The notes below the pieces were generated by a model. The model did no database searches, was not told the origin of the DNA, and was given only the letters and a program-made list of their open reading frames with translations. 64,000 nucleotides of DNA from Burkholderiales bacterium. Its GTDB lineage: Bacteria; Pseudomonadota; Gammaproteobacteria; Burkholderiales; Ga0077523. Shown piece by piece: positions 21,026-28,957 of this stretch (positions are counted from its first letter, which is position 1; each line of letters begins with the position of its first letter). The position numbers were made by a program, and so were the translations under genes. The DNA lies in contig JAIESW010000024.1 of assembly GCA_019745565.1 (NCBI GenBank), positions 126,129-190,128 on the forward strand, read 5' to 3'.

Positions 21026-21853
21026 ATGCCCATGATCCGTCTCGCCTGCACCCTGCTGTCCATCCTCGTCCTCGCCGCACCGCTCGCGGCCCAGCAACCC
21101 GATCCGGCCAAGCCGCCCGCGGAGAAGCCGAAATCGGCTAAGCAGAAGGACCGCGTGTTCGTGAAGGACCTCGAGGGCGTCTGGCTGCCCCAGGACTACA
21201 TGGATGCACTGCGCGCCACGCGTCAGCCGCACGCTGCCGCACGCAAGGCGGCGCCGCTCGCCATCAAGATCCAGAAGGAAGACCAGAGCTATCCCATCGT
21301 GCGCACCGATTTCTCCAAGGCGGTCCTGCAGCGCGTGATCGAGATCGAACCGATGGGCAAGCCGGGTTCCTACCGCATGGTCGTGGCGGACGACGACCGC
21401 GGCGTGGTTTCCTCCGCGGACGCGACCTACATCCCGTTCCAGGGCGAGAAGGGTGTCCAGGGGCGGTTCGACACGCTGTCGATCGCCGATCCGACCTTCG
21501 CGAAGCGCCGGTTCCGCAACTTCGTGCGTGTGAGCGACGGCTTGGTCGTGTTCGTCAATCGCGCGGTGATCGCCGGCAAATACGCTGACGAAAAGGGTGC
21601 CGTCTACGAGTTCGGCGAGACCGGCGAGGCCACCTTCCCGGACGGCAAGTTCGAGTACGAGGTGTCGCTCGCGGCCGAGGGTGCGGGTTGCGACTACTTC
21701 GACACACCCGACGACAAGGCGCCGGGCGGCAAGCGGCGCTACGGCTTCGCCTGGAAGGGGGACAAGCTGCAGCTCTTCAAGGCGGCCGGCGCGGAACCCA
21801 AGAACGTGCGTTGCGAGCGCAAGCCGTTCGCAGTGCTGACGCTGCAGGGCTAG
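21026..21853 (+). CDS. Exported hypothetical protein
   Basis: 275 aa. Signal peptide MIRLACTLLSILVLAAPLAA, then a Lys/Pro-rich linker (PAKPPAEKPKSAKQKD), then a mixed globular domain with FVKDLEGVWLPQDYMDALRA at its start and FRNFVRVSDGLVVFVNRAV in the middle. DLEGVWLPQDYMDALR suggests a periplasmic lipocalin-like or beta-barrel fold, but I do not recognise a family. Start ATG 21026 or 21032. It precedes another exported small protein on the same strand. Confidence 0.62.
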   Translation: MPMIRLACTLLSILVLAAPLAAQQPDPAKPPAEKPKSAKQKDRVFVKDLEGVWLPQDYMDALRATRQPHAAARKAAPLAIKIQKEDQSYPIVRTDFSKAVLQRVIEIEPMGKPGSYRMVVADDDRGVVSSADATYIPFQGEKGVQGRFDTLSIADPTFAKRRFRNFVRVSDGLVVFVNRAVIAGKYADEKGAVYEFGETGEATFPDGKFEYEVSLAAEGAGCDYFDTPDDKAPGGKRRYGFAWKGDKLQLFKAAGAEPKNVRCERKPFAVLTLQG

Positions 21854-21878
21854 AAGCACCAACAAACGGGAGGGGGAG

Positions 21879-22343
21879 ATGAAGCAGATCACGGGGTTGC
21901 TGTTCTGGGGAGCGATGCTCGGTGTCGTGGCGAGCGGCACGGCGGGCGCGGCCGATTGCGGCGAGCAGGTCACGGCTGCCGAGGCCGTGGCGGCCGAGGA
22001 CGCGCGCTACGCCGCGCAGACCACCGAGGACTTCGCGGCCATGGAGCGACTTCTCGGCGATGATCTCGTCTACATCCATTCCTCGACGCTGGTCGACACC
22101 AAGGCGAGCTACATCCAGCTGATCCGCTCCGGCGAAGTGCACTACCGGGTCATGAAGCGCGACGATGTGACGGTGCGCACCTACGGCTGCATCGCGATCC
22201 TCTCCGGCCACGCGAACTACGACGTCACCGTCAAGGGCAAGGACATGGCGGTGGAGCTGCGCTTCCACAGCATCTGGGCGAAGCGCAACGGCCAGTTACA
22301 GTTCATCTCCTGGCAGGCCACGCGGGTGCCGCCGAAGCAGTAA
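21879..22343 (+). CDS. Exported NTF2-like (DUF4440/SnoaL) protein
   Basis: 154 aa with GGGAGGGGGAG before ATG 21879. Signal peptide MKQITGLLFWGAMLGVVASG...AGA; the mature part starts with a helix (EAVAAEDARYAAQTTEDFAA) and continues LLGDDLVYIHSSTLVDTKAS, the cone-shaped NTF2-like fold of DUF4440. Two cysteines (in ADCGEQ and in TYGCIAI) could form a disulfide. Its role is unknown. Confidence 0.72.
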   Translation: MKQITGLLFWGAMLGVVASGTAGAADCGEQVTAAEAVAAEDARYAAQTTEDFAAMERLLGDDLVYIHSSTLVDTKASYIQLIRSGEVHYRVMKRDDVTVRTYGCIAILSGHANYDVTVKGKDMAVELRFHSIWAKRNGQLQFISWQATRVPPKQ

Positions 22344-22488
22344 ACGCCGGGTGCGCCACCGGCGTTCTCGACCAAGAGGGCGCCGCGAATGCAGTTCCCC
22401 GACGTGCCTGCGACGCCGCTTGGCGATCTCGCCGGATAGGGCCTGATGTTGTTTCCGACCCCGACGCCAACGGGGCGAGGATGAGGCT

Positions 22489-22571
22489 CCCCTTCTCCCT
22501 GGCGGCGAAGGAGAGAGGGGATGAGAGGGAGTCCCCTTTTACCTGGAGATGTCGGCGCAGCCGGCATCTCC
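22489..22571. repeat. Cluster of palindromes upstream of mgtE
   Basis: The 22344-22647 gap holds no gene. CCCCTTCTCC (22489-22498) pairs imperfectly with GGAGAGAGGGG (22510-22520). A short stem GGGGA/TCCCC (22517-22521, 22532-22536) leads into TTTT. GGAGATGTCGGC (22545-22556) pairs with GCCGGCATCTCC (22560-22571) over 12 positions with one wobble. A possible mgtE promoter follows (TGTACC 22573-22578, 17 bp, TACAAT 22596-22601). Probably a degenerate dispersed repeat. Confidence 0.5.
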
Positions 22572-22647
22572 ATGTACCGCGCCAGGGCCCACCCATACAA
22601 TAGGGCGGTTTCCCCGCCCTGAAACCGCAACGCGGAGCACCTCACCG

Positions 22648-24093
22648 ATGTCGCCGGAAGTCGACGAAGCCAAAGCCCAGGAGAGCGTGCAGGAAAGCCT
22701 GCAGCAGGTGATGGCCCTGCTGCACAAGCACCGCCTCGTGGAGCAGCTCGTCCATCGGCAGGACATGCCCAAGCACGAGCTGGTGGAGACCCTGGTCCAG
22801 CGGCAGAACCTGACCGAGCTGCAGAAGAAGCTCGCCGAGCTGCACCCGGCCGACGTCGCCTACATCCTCGAGGCGCTGCCGCTCGAGGAACGGCTGATCG
22901 TCTGGAACCTGGTCAAGGCCGATCGCGACGGCGAGATCCTGCTCGAAGTCTCCGATGCGGTGCGCGCGACCCTGATCGCGGATATGGCGCCGGAGGAACT
23001 GGTCGCCGCCACCGAGCAGCTCGACACCGACGAGATCGCGGACCTCGCCCCCGACCTGCCCGAGGAGGTCATCGAGGACGTCTTCCAGGCGCTGTCGGTG
23101 GAGGAGCGCGAACAGCTCCGCGCTGCCATGTCCTACCCGGAGGATTCGGTCGGGGCGCTGATGGATTTCGACATGGTGACGGTGCGCGAGGACATCACCA
23201 TCGAGGTGGTGCTGCGCTACCTGCGGCGGCTCGATGAACTGCCCGACCACACCGATCAGCTGTTCGTGGTGGATCGCAACGAAGTGTTGCAGGGCGTGCT
23301 CCCCATCGGCCGCATCCTGGTCACCGACCCGGACCGGCTGGTGATCGATCTGATGCTCGTGGATGCCGTGCGGCTGAAGCCGCACGACGCCGCGGAACAG
23401 GCCGCCCAGGCGTTCGAACGCTACGACCTGGTGTCGGCGCCGGTGGTGGACGACCACGGGCAACTGGTCGGACGGGTCACCGTGGCGGCGGTGGTGGATT
23501 TCATCCGCGACCAGTCCGACAGCGAGATGCTGAACCTCGCCGGCCTGCGCGAGGACGAAGACATCTTCTCCTCGGTCTGGAAATCGGCCCAGAACCGCTG
23601 GACCTGGCTCGCGATCAATCTGGTGACCGCCTTCATCGCCTCGCGCGTGATCGGCATTTTCGAGGGCAGCATCGAGAAACTGGTGGCGCTGGCTGCGCTG
23701 ATGCCCATCGTCGCCGGCATCGGCGGCAACTCGGGCAACCAGACCATCACGATGATCGTGCGCGCCATGGCGCTGGGGCAGATCCAGCGCGCCAATGCCA
23801 AGGCACTGCTCACCAAGGAACTGGCGATCAGCCTGTTGAACGGCCTCGTGTGGGGCGGCATCTTCGGGCTGTTCGCGATGCTGCTGTATCACAGCTGGGC
23901 GCTCGGTCTGGTGATGATGGCGGCGATGACGCTCAACCTGCTGGTGGCGGCCAGTTTCGGCGTGTTCATCCCGATGCTGATGCACCGCATGGGGCGCGAT
24001 CCGGCGGTGGGATCGAGCGTGCTCATCACTGCCATCACCGACAGCGGGGGGTTCTTCATCTTCCTGGGGCTGGCGACGCTGTTCCTGATATAG
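22648..24093 (+). CDS. mgtE: Magnesium transporter MgtE
   Basis: 481 aa. Cytosolic MgtE_N helical superhelix (about 40-160; LHPADVAYILEALPLEERL), paired CBS domains (about 165-285; VGALMDFDMVTVREDITIE and VSAPVVDDHGQLVGRVTVAA), then five C-terminal membrane helices with the pore signature GIGGNSGNQTITMIVRAMAL. Mg2+ binding between the N and CBS domains closes the channel. ATG 22648 is chosen because family homology begins just after it. It stands alone on this strand. Confidence 0.95.
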   Translation: MSPEVDEAKAQESVQESLQQVMALLHKHRLVEQLVHRQDMPKHELVETLVQRQNLTELQKKLAELHPADVAYILEALPLEERLIVWNLVKADRDGEILLEVSDAVRATLIADMAPEELVAATEQLDTDEIADLAPDLPEEVIEDVFQALSVEEREQLRAAMSYPEDSVGALMDFDMVTVREDITIEVVLRYLRRLDELPDHTDQLFVVDRNEVLQGVLPIGRILVTDPDRLVIDLMLVDAVRLKPHDAAEQAAQAFERYDLVSAPVVDDHGQLVGRVTVAAVVDFIRDQSDSEMLNLAGLREDEDIFSSVWKSAQNRWTWLAINLVTAFIASRVIGIFEGSIEKLVALAALMPIVAGIGGNSGNQTITMIVRAMALGQIQRANAKALLTKELAISLLNGLVWGGIFGLFAMLLYHSWALGLVMMAAMTLNLLVAASFGVFIPMLMHRMGRDPAVGSSVLITAITDSGGFFIFLGLATLFLI

Positions 24094-24137
24094 GAGCAAC
24101 TTCCTGCAACACTAAGGAGGACCGAATCCTGCGGACG

Positions 24138-25052
24138 ATGGGCTGCCCAAGGCCGACGAGTGTCCTCTTGCTGTTCGTGCCCTGCCTGTTTCGAGGGCTT
24201 CATCGCGGCACCGAGATCCTGATCGCCCTGGTCGCGGTCGCCACGCTGGCCGCATGCACGCCGCTCGGGCTGCTCAATGCCACCACGCCGTCAGCGGGGT
24301 ATCGACGCGACGCGAACGTCCCCTACGGACCGCTCGCCCGGCAGAAGCTCGACGTGTACGTCCCTGACGGCGCGCAAGGTTCGCTGCCGGTCGTGGTGTT
24401 CTTCTACGGCGGTGCCTGGCAGGAGGGTAGTCGTGACCAGTACCGCTTTGCCGGCGAAGCGCTAGCCTCGCGCGGCTTCGTGGCCGTGGTTCCCGACTAT
24501 CGCGTGTACCCCGAGGTGCGATACCCGGATTTCCTGCGCGACGCCGCCGCGGCGGTACGCTGGGTGCACGACCATGCGCTCGACTACGGCGGCGATCCCG
24601 CGCGTCTCATCGTGATGGGGCATTCCGCCGGCGCCTATAACGCTGCCATGCTGGCATTGGACGGGCGCTGGCTGAACGAGGTCGGGCTGGACCCGAAGAC
24701 CGCGCTACGGGGATGGGTCGGCCTGTCCGGCCCCTACGATTTCCTGCCGATCAGGACACCGGTGATCCAAACCATCTTCGGGCCGCGGGAGTCCTGGCCT
24801 GCGACGCAACCGGTCGCCTATGTGTCCTCCGGTGCGCCGTCCGCAATGCTGGTAACCGGCGATGCCGACACTCGCGTCCAGCCGGGCAATACGGATCGTC
24901 TTGCCACGCGGCTGCGGGATGCCGGGATACCGGTCACGGTGTTCAAGTATCCGGGGATCGGCCATGGCCGAACGGTCGCGGCGTTCGCCCGGCCGTTTCG
25001 CCGCAATCCGGCCATCCTGGAGGAGATCGGCCGGTTCGTCCTGTCACGTTGA
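24138..25052 (+). CDS. Alpha/beta hydrolase lipoprotein (esterase/lipase type)
   Basis: About 304 aa. The N-terminal segment ILIALVAVATLAAC is a lipobox, so the mature enzyme is probably lipid-anchored. Catalytic features: oxyanion motif VVFFYGGAW, nucleophile elbow VMGHSAGAYN, a C-terminal Asp in VTGDADTRVQP and His in YPGIGHG. The pattern resembles carboxylesterases of the BD-FAE/HSL-like group. The start is unsure: a strong AAGGAGG (about 24114-24120) is 8 bases before an in-frame CTG at 24129 and too far from ATG 24138. Confidence 0.85.
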   Translation: MGCPRPTSVLLLFVPCLFRGLHRGTEILIALVAVATLAACTPLGLLNATTPSAGYRRDANVPYGPLARQKLDVYVPDGAQGSLPVVVFFYGGAWQEGSRDQYRFAGEALASRGFVAVVPDYRVYPEVRYPDFLRDAAAAVRWVHDHALDYGGDPARLIVMGHSAGAYNAAMLALDGRWLNEVGLDPKTALRGWVGLSGPYDFLPIRTPVIQTIFGPRESWPATQPVAYVSSGAPSAMLVTGDADTRVQPGNTDRLATRLRDAGIPVTVFKYPGIGHGRTVAAFARPFRRNPAILEEIGRFVLSR

Positions 25053-25150
25053 ATCCGTGAGCGTTTCGTGACCGTAAAATGATCGCTCCGTGCCGAACCG
25101 TCGGCGGAGCGTTCCGGTCGTACTCCGCACCGATGCACGAAAGGATAGCC

Positions 25151-26098
25151 ATGCTGATTCGCCGCCCCTCCGACGTCCTGCCCTCCGAGATCACGCCACG
25201 CGAACTGTTCGAGAACCGCCGTGCCTTCCTGTGCGACACGGGGCTCGTCGTCGCCGCGGCGGCCATGGCAGGCCTGGGTGTTCGTCAGGCTCACGCCCAG
25301 GGCAAGGTGTTCTCCGCCGCGAAGAAGAGCCCGTACAGCATCGGGGAGACGCCGACCCCGTTCAAGGACGTCACCACCTACAACAATTTCTACGAGTTCG
25401 GCACGGGCAAGGACGATCCCGCCGATCGGGCCGGCACGCTGAAGCCGCGGCCCTGGACCTTGAGCGTCGAGGGCGAGTGTGCGAAGCCCAAGCGCTGGGA
25501 CCTCGACGAGTTGATGAAGCTCGCCGCGGTCGAGGAGCGGATCTACCGCCTGCGCTGTGTGGAGGGCTGGTCCATGGTGATCCCCTGGAACGGCTTCCCG
25601 CTCGCCGAACTTCTGAAACGGGCCGAACCGACGTCCAAGGCGAAGTACGTGGAGTTCGTCACGCTGAGCGACGACAAACAGATGCCGGGTATCCGCCTGC
25701 CGGTGCTGGACTGGCCTTATGTCGAGGGGCTGCGCATGGACGAGGCGATGCATCCGCTCGCCCTGCTCACCTTCGGCTTGTACGGCGACCTGTTGCCGAA
25801 CCAGAACGGCGCGCCGGTGCGCATCGTGGTGCCGTGGAAGTACGGGTTCAAGAGCGCCAAATCGATCGTGCGCGTCCGCTTCACCGAGACCGAACCGAAG
25901 ACGGCCTGGAACAAGGCGATCCCGAACGAGTACGGGTTCTACTCGAACGTGAACCCGCAGGTGGACCATCCCCGCTGGAGCCAGGCGAAGGAACGGCGCA
26001 TCGGCGAGTTCGGAAAGCGGGCGACGCTGATGTTCAACGGGTACGGCGATCAGGTGGCTTCGCTGTATGCGGGGATGGATTTGAAGAAGTACTACTGA
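25151..26098 (+). CDS. msrP: Periplasmic methionine sulfoxide reductase, molybdopterin catalytic subunit
   Basis: 315 aa, ATG 25151 with AAGGA five bases upstream. The N-terminus [16 protein letters not shown] is typical of MsrP/YedY. A Tat signal follows ([20 protein letters not shown], cut near AHA). The molybdenum-ligating Cys is in [27 protein letters not shown] is the second signature. It repairs oxidised methionines of periplasmic proteins with electrons from MsrQ, encoded next. An unusual repeat lies between the two genes. TAAAAT at about 25074 may be a -10 box. Confidence 0.94.
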   Translation: MLIRRPSDVLPSEITPRELFENRRAFLCDTGLVVAAAAMAGLGVRQAHAQGKVFSAAKKSPYSIGETPTPFKDVTTYNNFYEFGTGKDDPADRAGTLKPRPWTLSVEGECAKPKRWDLDELMKLAAVEERIYRLRCVEGWSMVIPWNGFPLAELLKRAEPTSKAKYVEFVTLSDDKQMPGIRLPVLDWPYVEGLRMDEAMHPLALLTFGLYGDLLPNQNGAPVRIVVPWKYGFKSAKSIVRVRFTETEPKTAWNKAIPNEYGFYSNVNPQVDHPRWSQAKERRIGEFGKRATLMFNGYGDQVASLYAGMDLKKYY

Positions 26099-26109
26099 AC
26101 TTCAACTTC

Positions 26110-26218
26110 AACATCTTGAAACACGAAGGACGCGAAGAGCACGAAGAACCACGAAGGAAACCCGGAAGATCTTCCTTCGCTTGTCTTCGTGCTCTTCGTG
26201 TCCTTCGTGTTGAAAGCG
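26110..26218. repeat. Long palindromic intergenic repeat of ACGAAG units, copy 2, between msrP and msrQ
   Basis: The left arm TTGAAACACGAAGGACGCGA continues as GAGCACGAAG units; the right arm ends GTGTCCTTCGTGTTGAAAGC. The centre is GGAAGATCTTCC (26164-26175). It shares its unit sequence and symmetric build with 6169-6282, so both come from one family. It fills almost all of the msrP-msrQ gap, ending a few bases before the msrQ start. Confidence 0.85.
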
Positions 26219-26225
26219 TTTGCCC

Positions 26226-26873
26226 TTGACCTTCCAGCTCAACCCATCCCAGGTTGCACGGATCAAGGCGGCGGTCTTCATCGCCTGCCTGATCCCGCTC
26301 GCTCTGCTCGCGTTGAGGGCCTGGCGCGACCAGCTCGGCGCCAATCCGATCGAGTACATCACCCGTTCCACGGGCTGGTGGACGCTGACGTTCCTGATGA
26401 TCACGCTCGCGGTGACCCCTGCCCGCAAGCTGCTGTCCATGCCGTGGCTGTTGCGCCTGCGCCGCATGCTCGGACTGTTCGCGTTCTTCTATGCGAGCCT
26501 GCACTTCACCACCTACATCTGGCTCGACCAGTTCTTCGATCTGCACGACATCGTGAAGGACGTGATGAAGCGCCCGTTCATCACCGTCGGCTTCACCGCA
26601 TTCCTGCTGCTCATCCCGCTCGCCGCCACGTCCACCAACGCGATGGTGAAGCGACTCGGTGCCCGTCGCTGGCAGTGGCTACATCGCGCGGTGTACGCGA
26701 TCGGGACGCTCGGCGTGATCCATTTCCTGTGGCTGGTGAAGAAGGACATCCGCGAGCCGCTCGCCTTCGGCCTGGTGCTCGCGGTGCTTCTGGGTGTGCG
26801 CCTCGTCTTTCGTTGGCGCGGGCACGCGCGGACTTCGTCGGCGACCGCCCGGGTCGCTCCACGAGCAGGTTGA
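26226..26873 (+). CDS. msrQ: Heme-binding membrane subunit of the MsrPQ methionine sulfoxide reductase
   Basis: 215 aa, six membrane helices. YedZ/MsrQ marks: LGANPIEYITRSTGWWTLTF, LAVTPARKL, LRRMLGLFAFFYASLHFTTY (heme His) and WQWLHRAVYAIGTLGVIHFL (two more His). It passes electrons from the quinone pool to MsrP. The start must be a TTG (26226, or 26220), since no ATG or GTG precedes the conserved region, and no clear ribosome site is present. The repeat that ends at about 26218 may have replaced the usual translation signal. Confidence 0.92.
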   Translation: MTFQLNPSQVARIKAAVFIACLIPLALLALRAWRDQLGANPIEYITRSTGWWTLTFLMITLAVTPARKLLSMPWLLRLRRMLGLFAFFYASLHFTTYIWLDQFFDLHDIVKDVMKRPFITVGFTAFLLLIPLAATSTNAMVKRLGARRWQWLHRAVYAIGTLGVIHFLWLVKKDIREPLAFGLVLAVLLGVRLVFRWRGHARTSSATARVAPRAG

Positions 26874-26891
26874 TCGGCGAGCGGGAGATCC

Positions 26892-27722
26892 ATGGGTGAA
26901 TCGGTCCGCGAGTTCTACGATGGGCTCGCTGGTGAATACCATCTCATGTTCGCCGACTGGCGGCAGGAGATCGCCCGTCAGGGCGAGGCTCTCGACGCGT
27001 TGATCCGCAACCGGTCGGAAGGTGTCGCAGTGTCGCTGCTGGATTGCGCCTGCGGCATCGGCACCCAGGCGATCGCGCTGGCGCTGAAGGGATATCGTGT
27101 CCACGCCACGGACTTCAGCGCTCCCGCGATCGAGCGTGCTCGGCGCGAGGCGCGATCCTTCGGCGCCGCCATCACGTTCGGGGTTGCCGATTTCCGGGCG
27201 CTCGACCGGACGCTCACCGGACATTTCGACGTTGTCATCTGCTGCGACAACGCGCTGTCCCATTGCCTGGGCGACGAGGATCTCCCGCAGGCGCTCGTCT
27301 CGATGCGAGGGCGTCTGCGGCCGGGGGGACTCTTCCTGGCGAGCATTCGCGACTACGACCGGCTGCTCGCAGGAAACGCGAGCGCTTCGGCGGTGGACCC
27401 GGGGCTTCCGGGATTGCACGGCAAGGAGCAAACGTTGGGTCCACGCGGCACCATGCCTTCGGTGTTCGACGATGCCGGCGGTCGTCGCATCGCGTTCCAG
27501 GTGTGGGACTGGGCATCCGACGGGCGGTCCTATGCCGTGCATCAGTACTTCATCCGCGAGGTTGGCGACGAACATCGCACGTCCCATCATGTCTCCCGGT
27601 TCCGGGCGTTGCGTCGCGTTGAGTTGGACGAAGCTCTCGCCGGCGCGGGGTTCCGCGACATCCGTTGGCACTTTCCGGGGGACAGCGGGTTTTATCAGCC
27701 GGTGGTGACGGCTCGGGGCTGA
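26892..27722 (+). CDS. Class I SAM-dependent methyltransferase (glycine/sarcosine N-methyltransferase-like)
   Basis: 276 aa, CGGGAGATCC before ATG 26892. SAM motif I is LLDCACGIGTQAIALALKG (about 48-66), motif II ATDFSAPAIERAR, motif IV FDVVICCDNALSH. The N-terminal SVREFYDGLAGEYHLMFADW and the CDNALSH segment resemble glycine/sarcosine methyltransferases. These make sarcosine or betaine, which would fit the amine theme at the left end, but the substrate is inferred only. No partner gene is adjacent. Confidence 0.75.
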   Translation: MGESVREFYDGLAGEYHLMFADWRQEIARQGEALDALIRNRSEGVAVSLLDCACGIGTQAIALALKGYRVHATDFSAPAIERARREARSFGAAITFGVADFRALDRTLTGHFDVVICCDNALSHCLGDEDLPQALVSMRGRLRPGGLFLASIRDYDRLLAGNASASAVDPGLPGLHGKEQTLGPRGTMPSVFDDAGGRRIAFQVWDWASDGRSYAVHQYFIREVGDEHRTSHHVSRFRALRRVELDEALAGAGFRDIRWHFPGDSGFYQPVVTARG

Positions 27723-27733
27723 GGCGGGGCCGG

Positions 27734-27865
27734 CCCCCATCCCAACCTTGCCCCGGCATAGCCGGGAAGAAGCGCCTTCGTTCGTCAGCCGCGAGTGACC
27801 AGCCCAACGCGACGAGCGAGTGCACTGCCTCCTTCATCGAAGATGAGGGAAGGCTGGGATGGGGG
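27734..27865. repeat. Terminal-inverted-repeat element (MITE/REP-like), copy 1
   Basis: 132 bp bounded by CCCCCATCCCAACCTT (27734-27749) and its inverted partner AAGGCTGGGATGGGGG (27850-27865), one mismatch in 16. An internal palindrome CCCCGGC-ATA-GCCGGG lies just inside the left end. It sits between convergent genes (methyltransferase and lysR). The 54003-54117 element has similar ends, so this is a family. No coding capacity. Confidence 0.75.
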
Positions 27866-27912
27866 CAGCGAACGCATATGTGGCGACGATCGACGAAATT
27901 GGTCGTCGGAAA

Positions 27913-28833
27913 CTACTCGTGCGGCGGATCGGCTTGTGCCACCTGCTCCAGGAAGTCCACGAACGCGGTGATGCGCGGCGCCACCGGCCGCCCCGGATGC
28001 CACAGGGCGAACAGCGGATACTCGGGCGAGTGCCATGCCGTCAGCACTGGCACCAGCAGCTTGCGCTTGAACAGCGGGGCGAGCATGAAGTCGACGTCGG
28101 TGACGATGCCGAAGCCGGCGATGGCAGCCTCGATGCACGCATCGGAGTTGTTGCACGTGAGCCGCCCCTTCGGTGCCACGACCAGGGGTTCGCTGCGACC
28201 GCGACGTACGGGTTCGAACTCCCATTCGAACGGCTGACCGGAGACCGAATTGATGTAGTCGATGGTCGTGTGCTGTCCGAGTTCGCGCGGGTGCCTGGGC
28301 TCGCCTTGCTTCGCGAGGTAGCGCGGGCTGGCGGCGGCGATCAGTCGGAACCCGCCCAGGCGCCGGTACTTGAGATGATGGGCCTGCGGCAACGAGGAAC
28401 GTACGAGGATGTCGGCGTCGGCGTGGGCGACGTCGTCCACTTTCTCGTTGAGCACCAGATTCAGGCTGACGGCAGGGTAGCGCTCCAGGAACTGCGGCAC
28501 GCGAGCGGCGAGGACGCGGACGCCGAAGAACTCCGGTACCTCCACCGTCAGCGGTCCGGTCACGTCGCCGGCCCGCGTGGCGTATTCGTTGTCCAGGGCG
28601 TCGATCTGTTCCAGCAGTGCTCCGACACGGCTCGCGTACTGCGTGCCTTCGTCGGTGAGCGCAACGGTCCGCGTGGTACGGCGGAACAGGCGCACGCCGA
28701 GCCGCGCTTCGAGCTGCGCGATCTGGCTCGATACGGCCGCCCGCGACAAGCCCAGCGTCTTGGCGGCGCCGCTGAAACTCGCGGCACCCGCCACGGCGAG
28801 AAAAGTACGCATCAGCGGAACGCTGTCGGCCAT
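27913..28833 (-). CDS. LysR family transcriptional regulator
   Basis: 306 aa. Winged HTH at residues about 5-65 (MRTFLAVAGAASFSGAAKTL, LSRAAVSSQIAQLEARLGVR, FRRTTRTVALTDEG). The C-terminal part is a periplasmic-binding-like sensor (LTVEVPEFFGVRVLAARVPQ). This is the CrgA/DmlR-like subgroup. Start ATG 28833; the frame is open upstream but without similarity. It is divergent from a MATE transporter with 124 bp between, the standard arrangement for a LysR regulator and its target. Inducer unknown. Confidence 0.9.
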   Translation of the reverse strand: MADSVPLMRTFLAVAGAASFSGAAKTLGLSRAAVSSQIAQLEARLGVRLFRRTTRTVALTDEGTQYASRVGALLEQIDALDNEYATRAGDVTGPLTVEVPEFFGVRVLAARVPQFLERYPAVSLNLVLNEKVDDVAHADADILVRSSLPQAHHLKYRRLGGFRLIAAASPRYLAKQGEPRHPRELGQHTTIDYINSVSGQPFEWEFEPVRRGRSEPLVVAPKGRLTCNNSDACIEAAIAGFGIVTDVDFMLAPLFKRKLLVPVLTAWHSPEYPLFALWHPGRPVAPRITAFVDFLEQVAQADPPHE

Positions 28834-28887
28834 GGATCTCGCCCCGAAACCATTGTCAACGCTATTGGAACAGTGTGGAAAAACCGC

Positions 28888-28904
28888 CTGTCGAATTTTG
28901 ACAG
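28888..28904. promoter_or_regulatory. Candidate LysR operator in the lysR/MATE divergent gap
   Basis: CTGTC-GAATTTT-GACAG is a perfect 5-bp inverted repeat with an AT-rich 7-bp centre, 54 bp before the MATE start and 54 bp before the lysR start. LysR sites are interrupted dyads of this size, although the strict T-N11-A symmetric pair is not met. Confidence 0.42.
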
Positions 28905-28957
28905 CATACTGCGCTGTCCTCAACGAGATCGGCCGGGCAGCCCGCCGGATCGATGCC

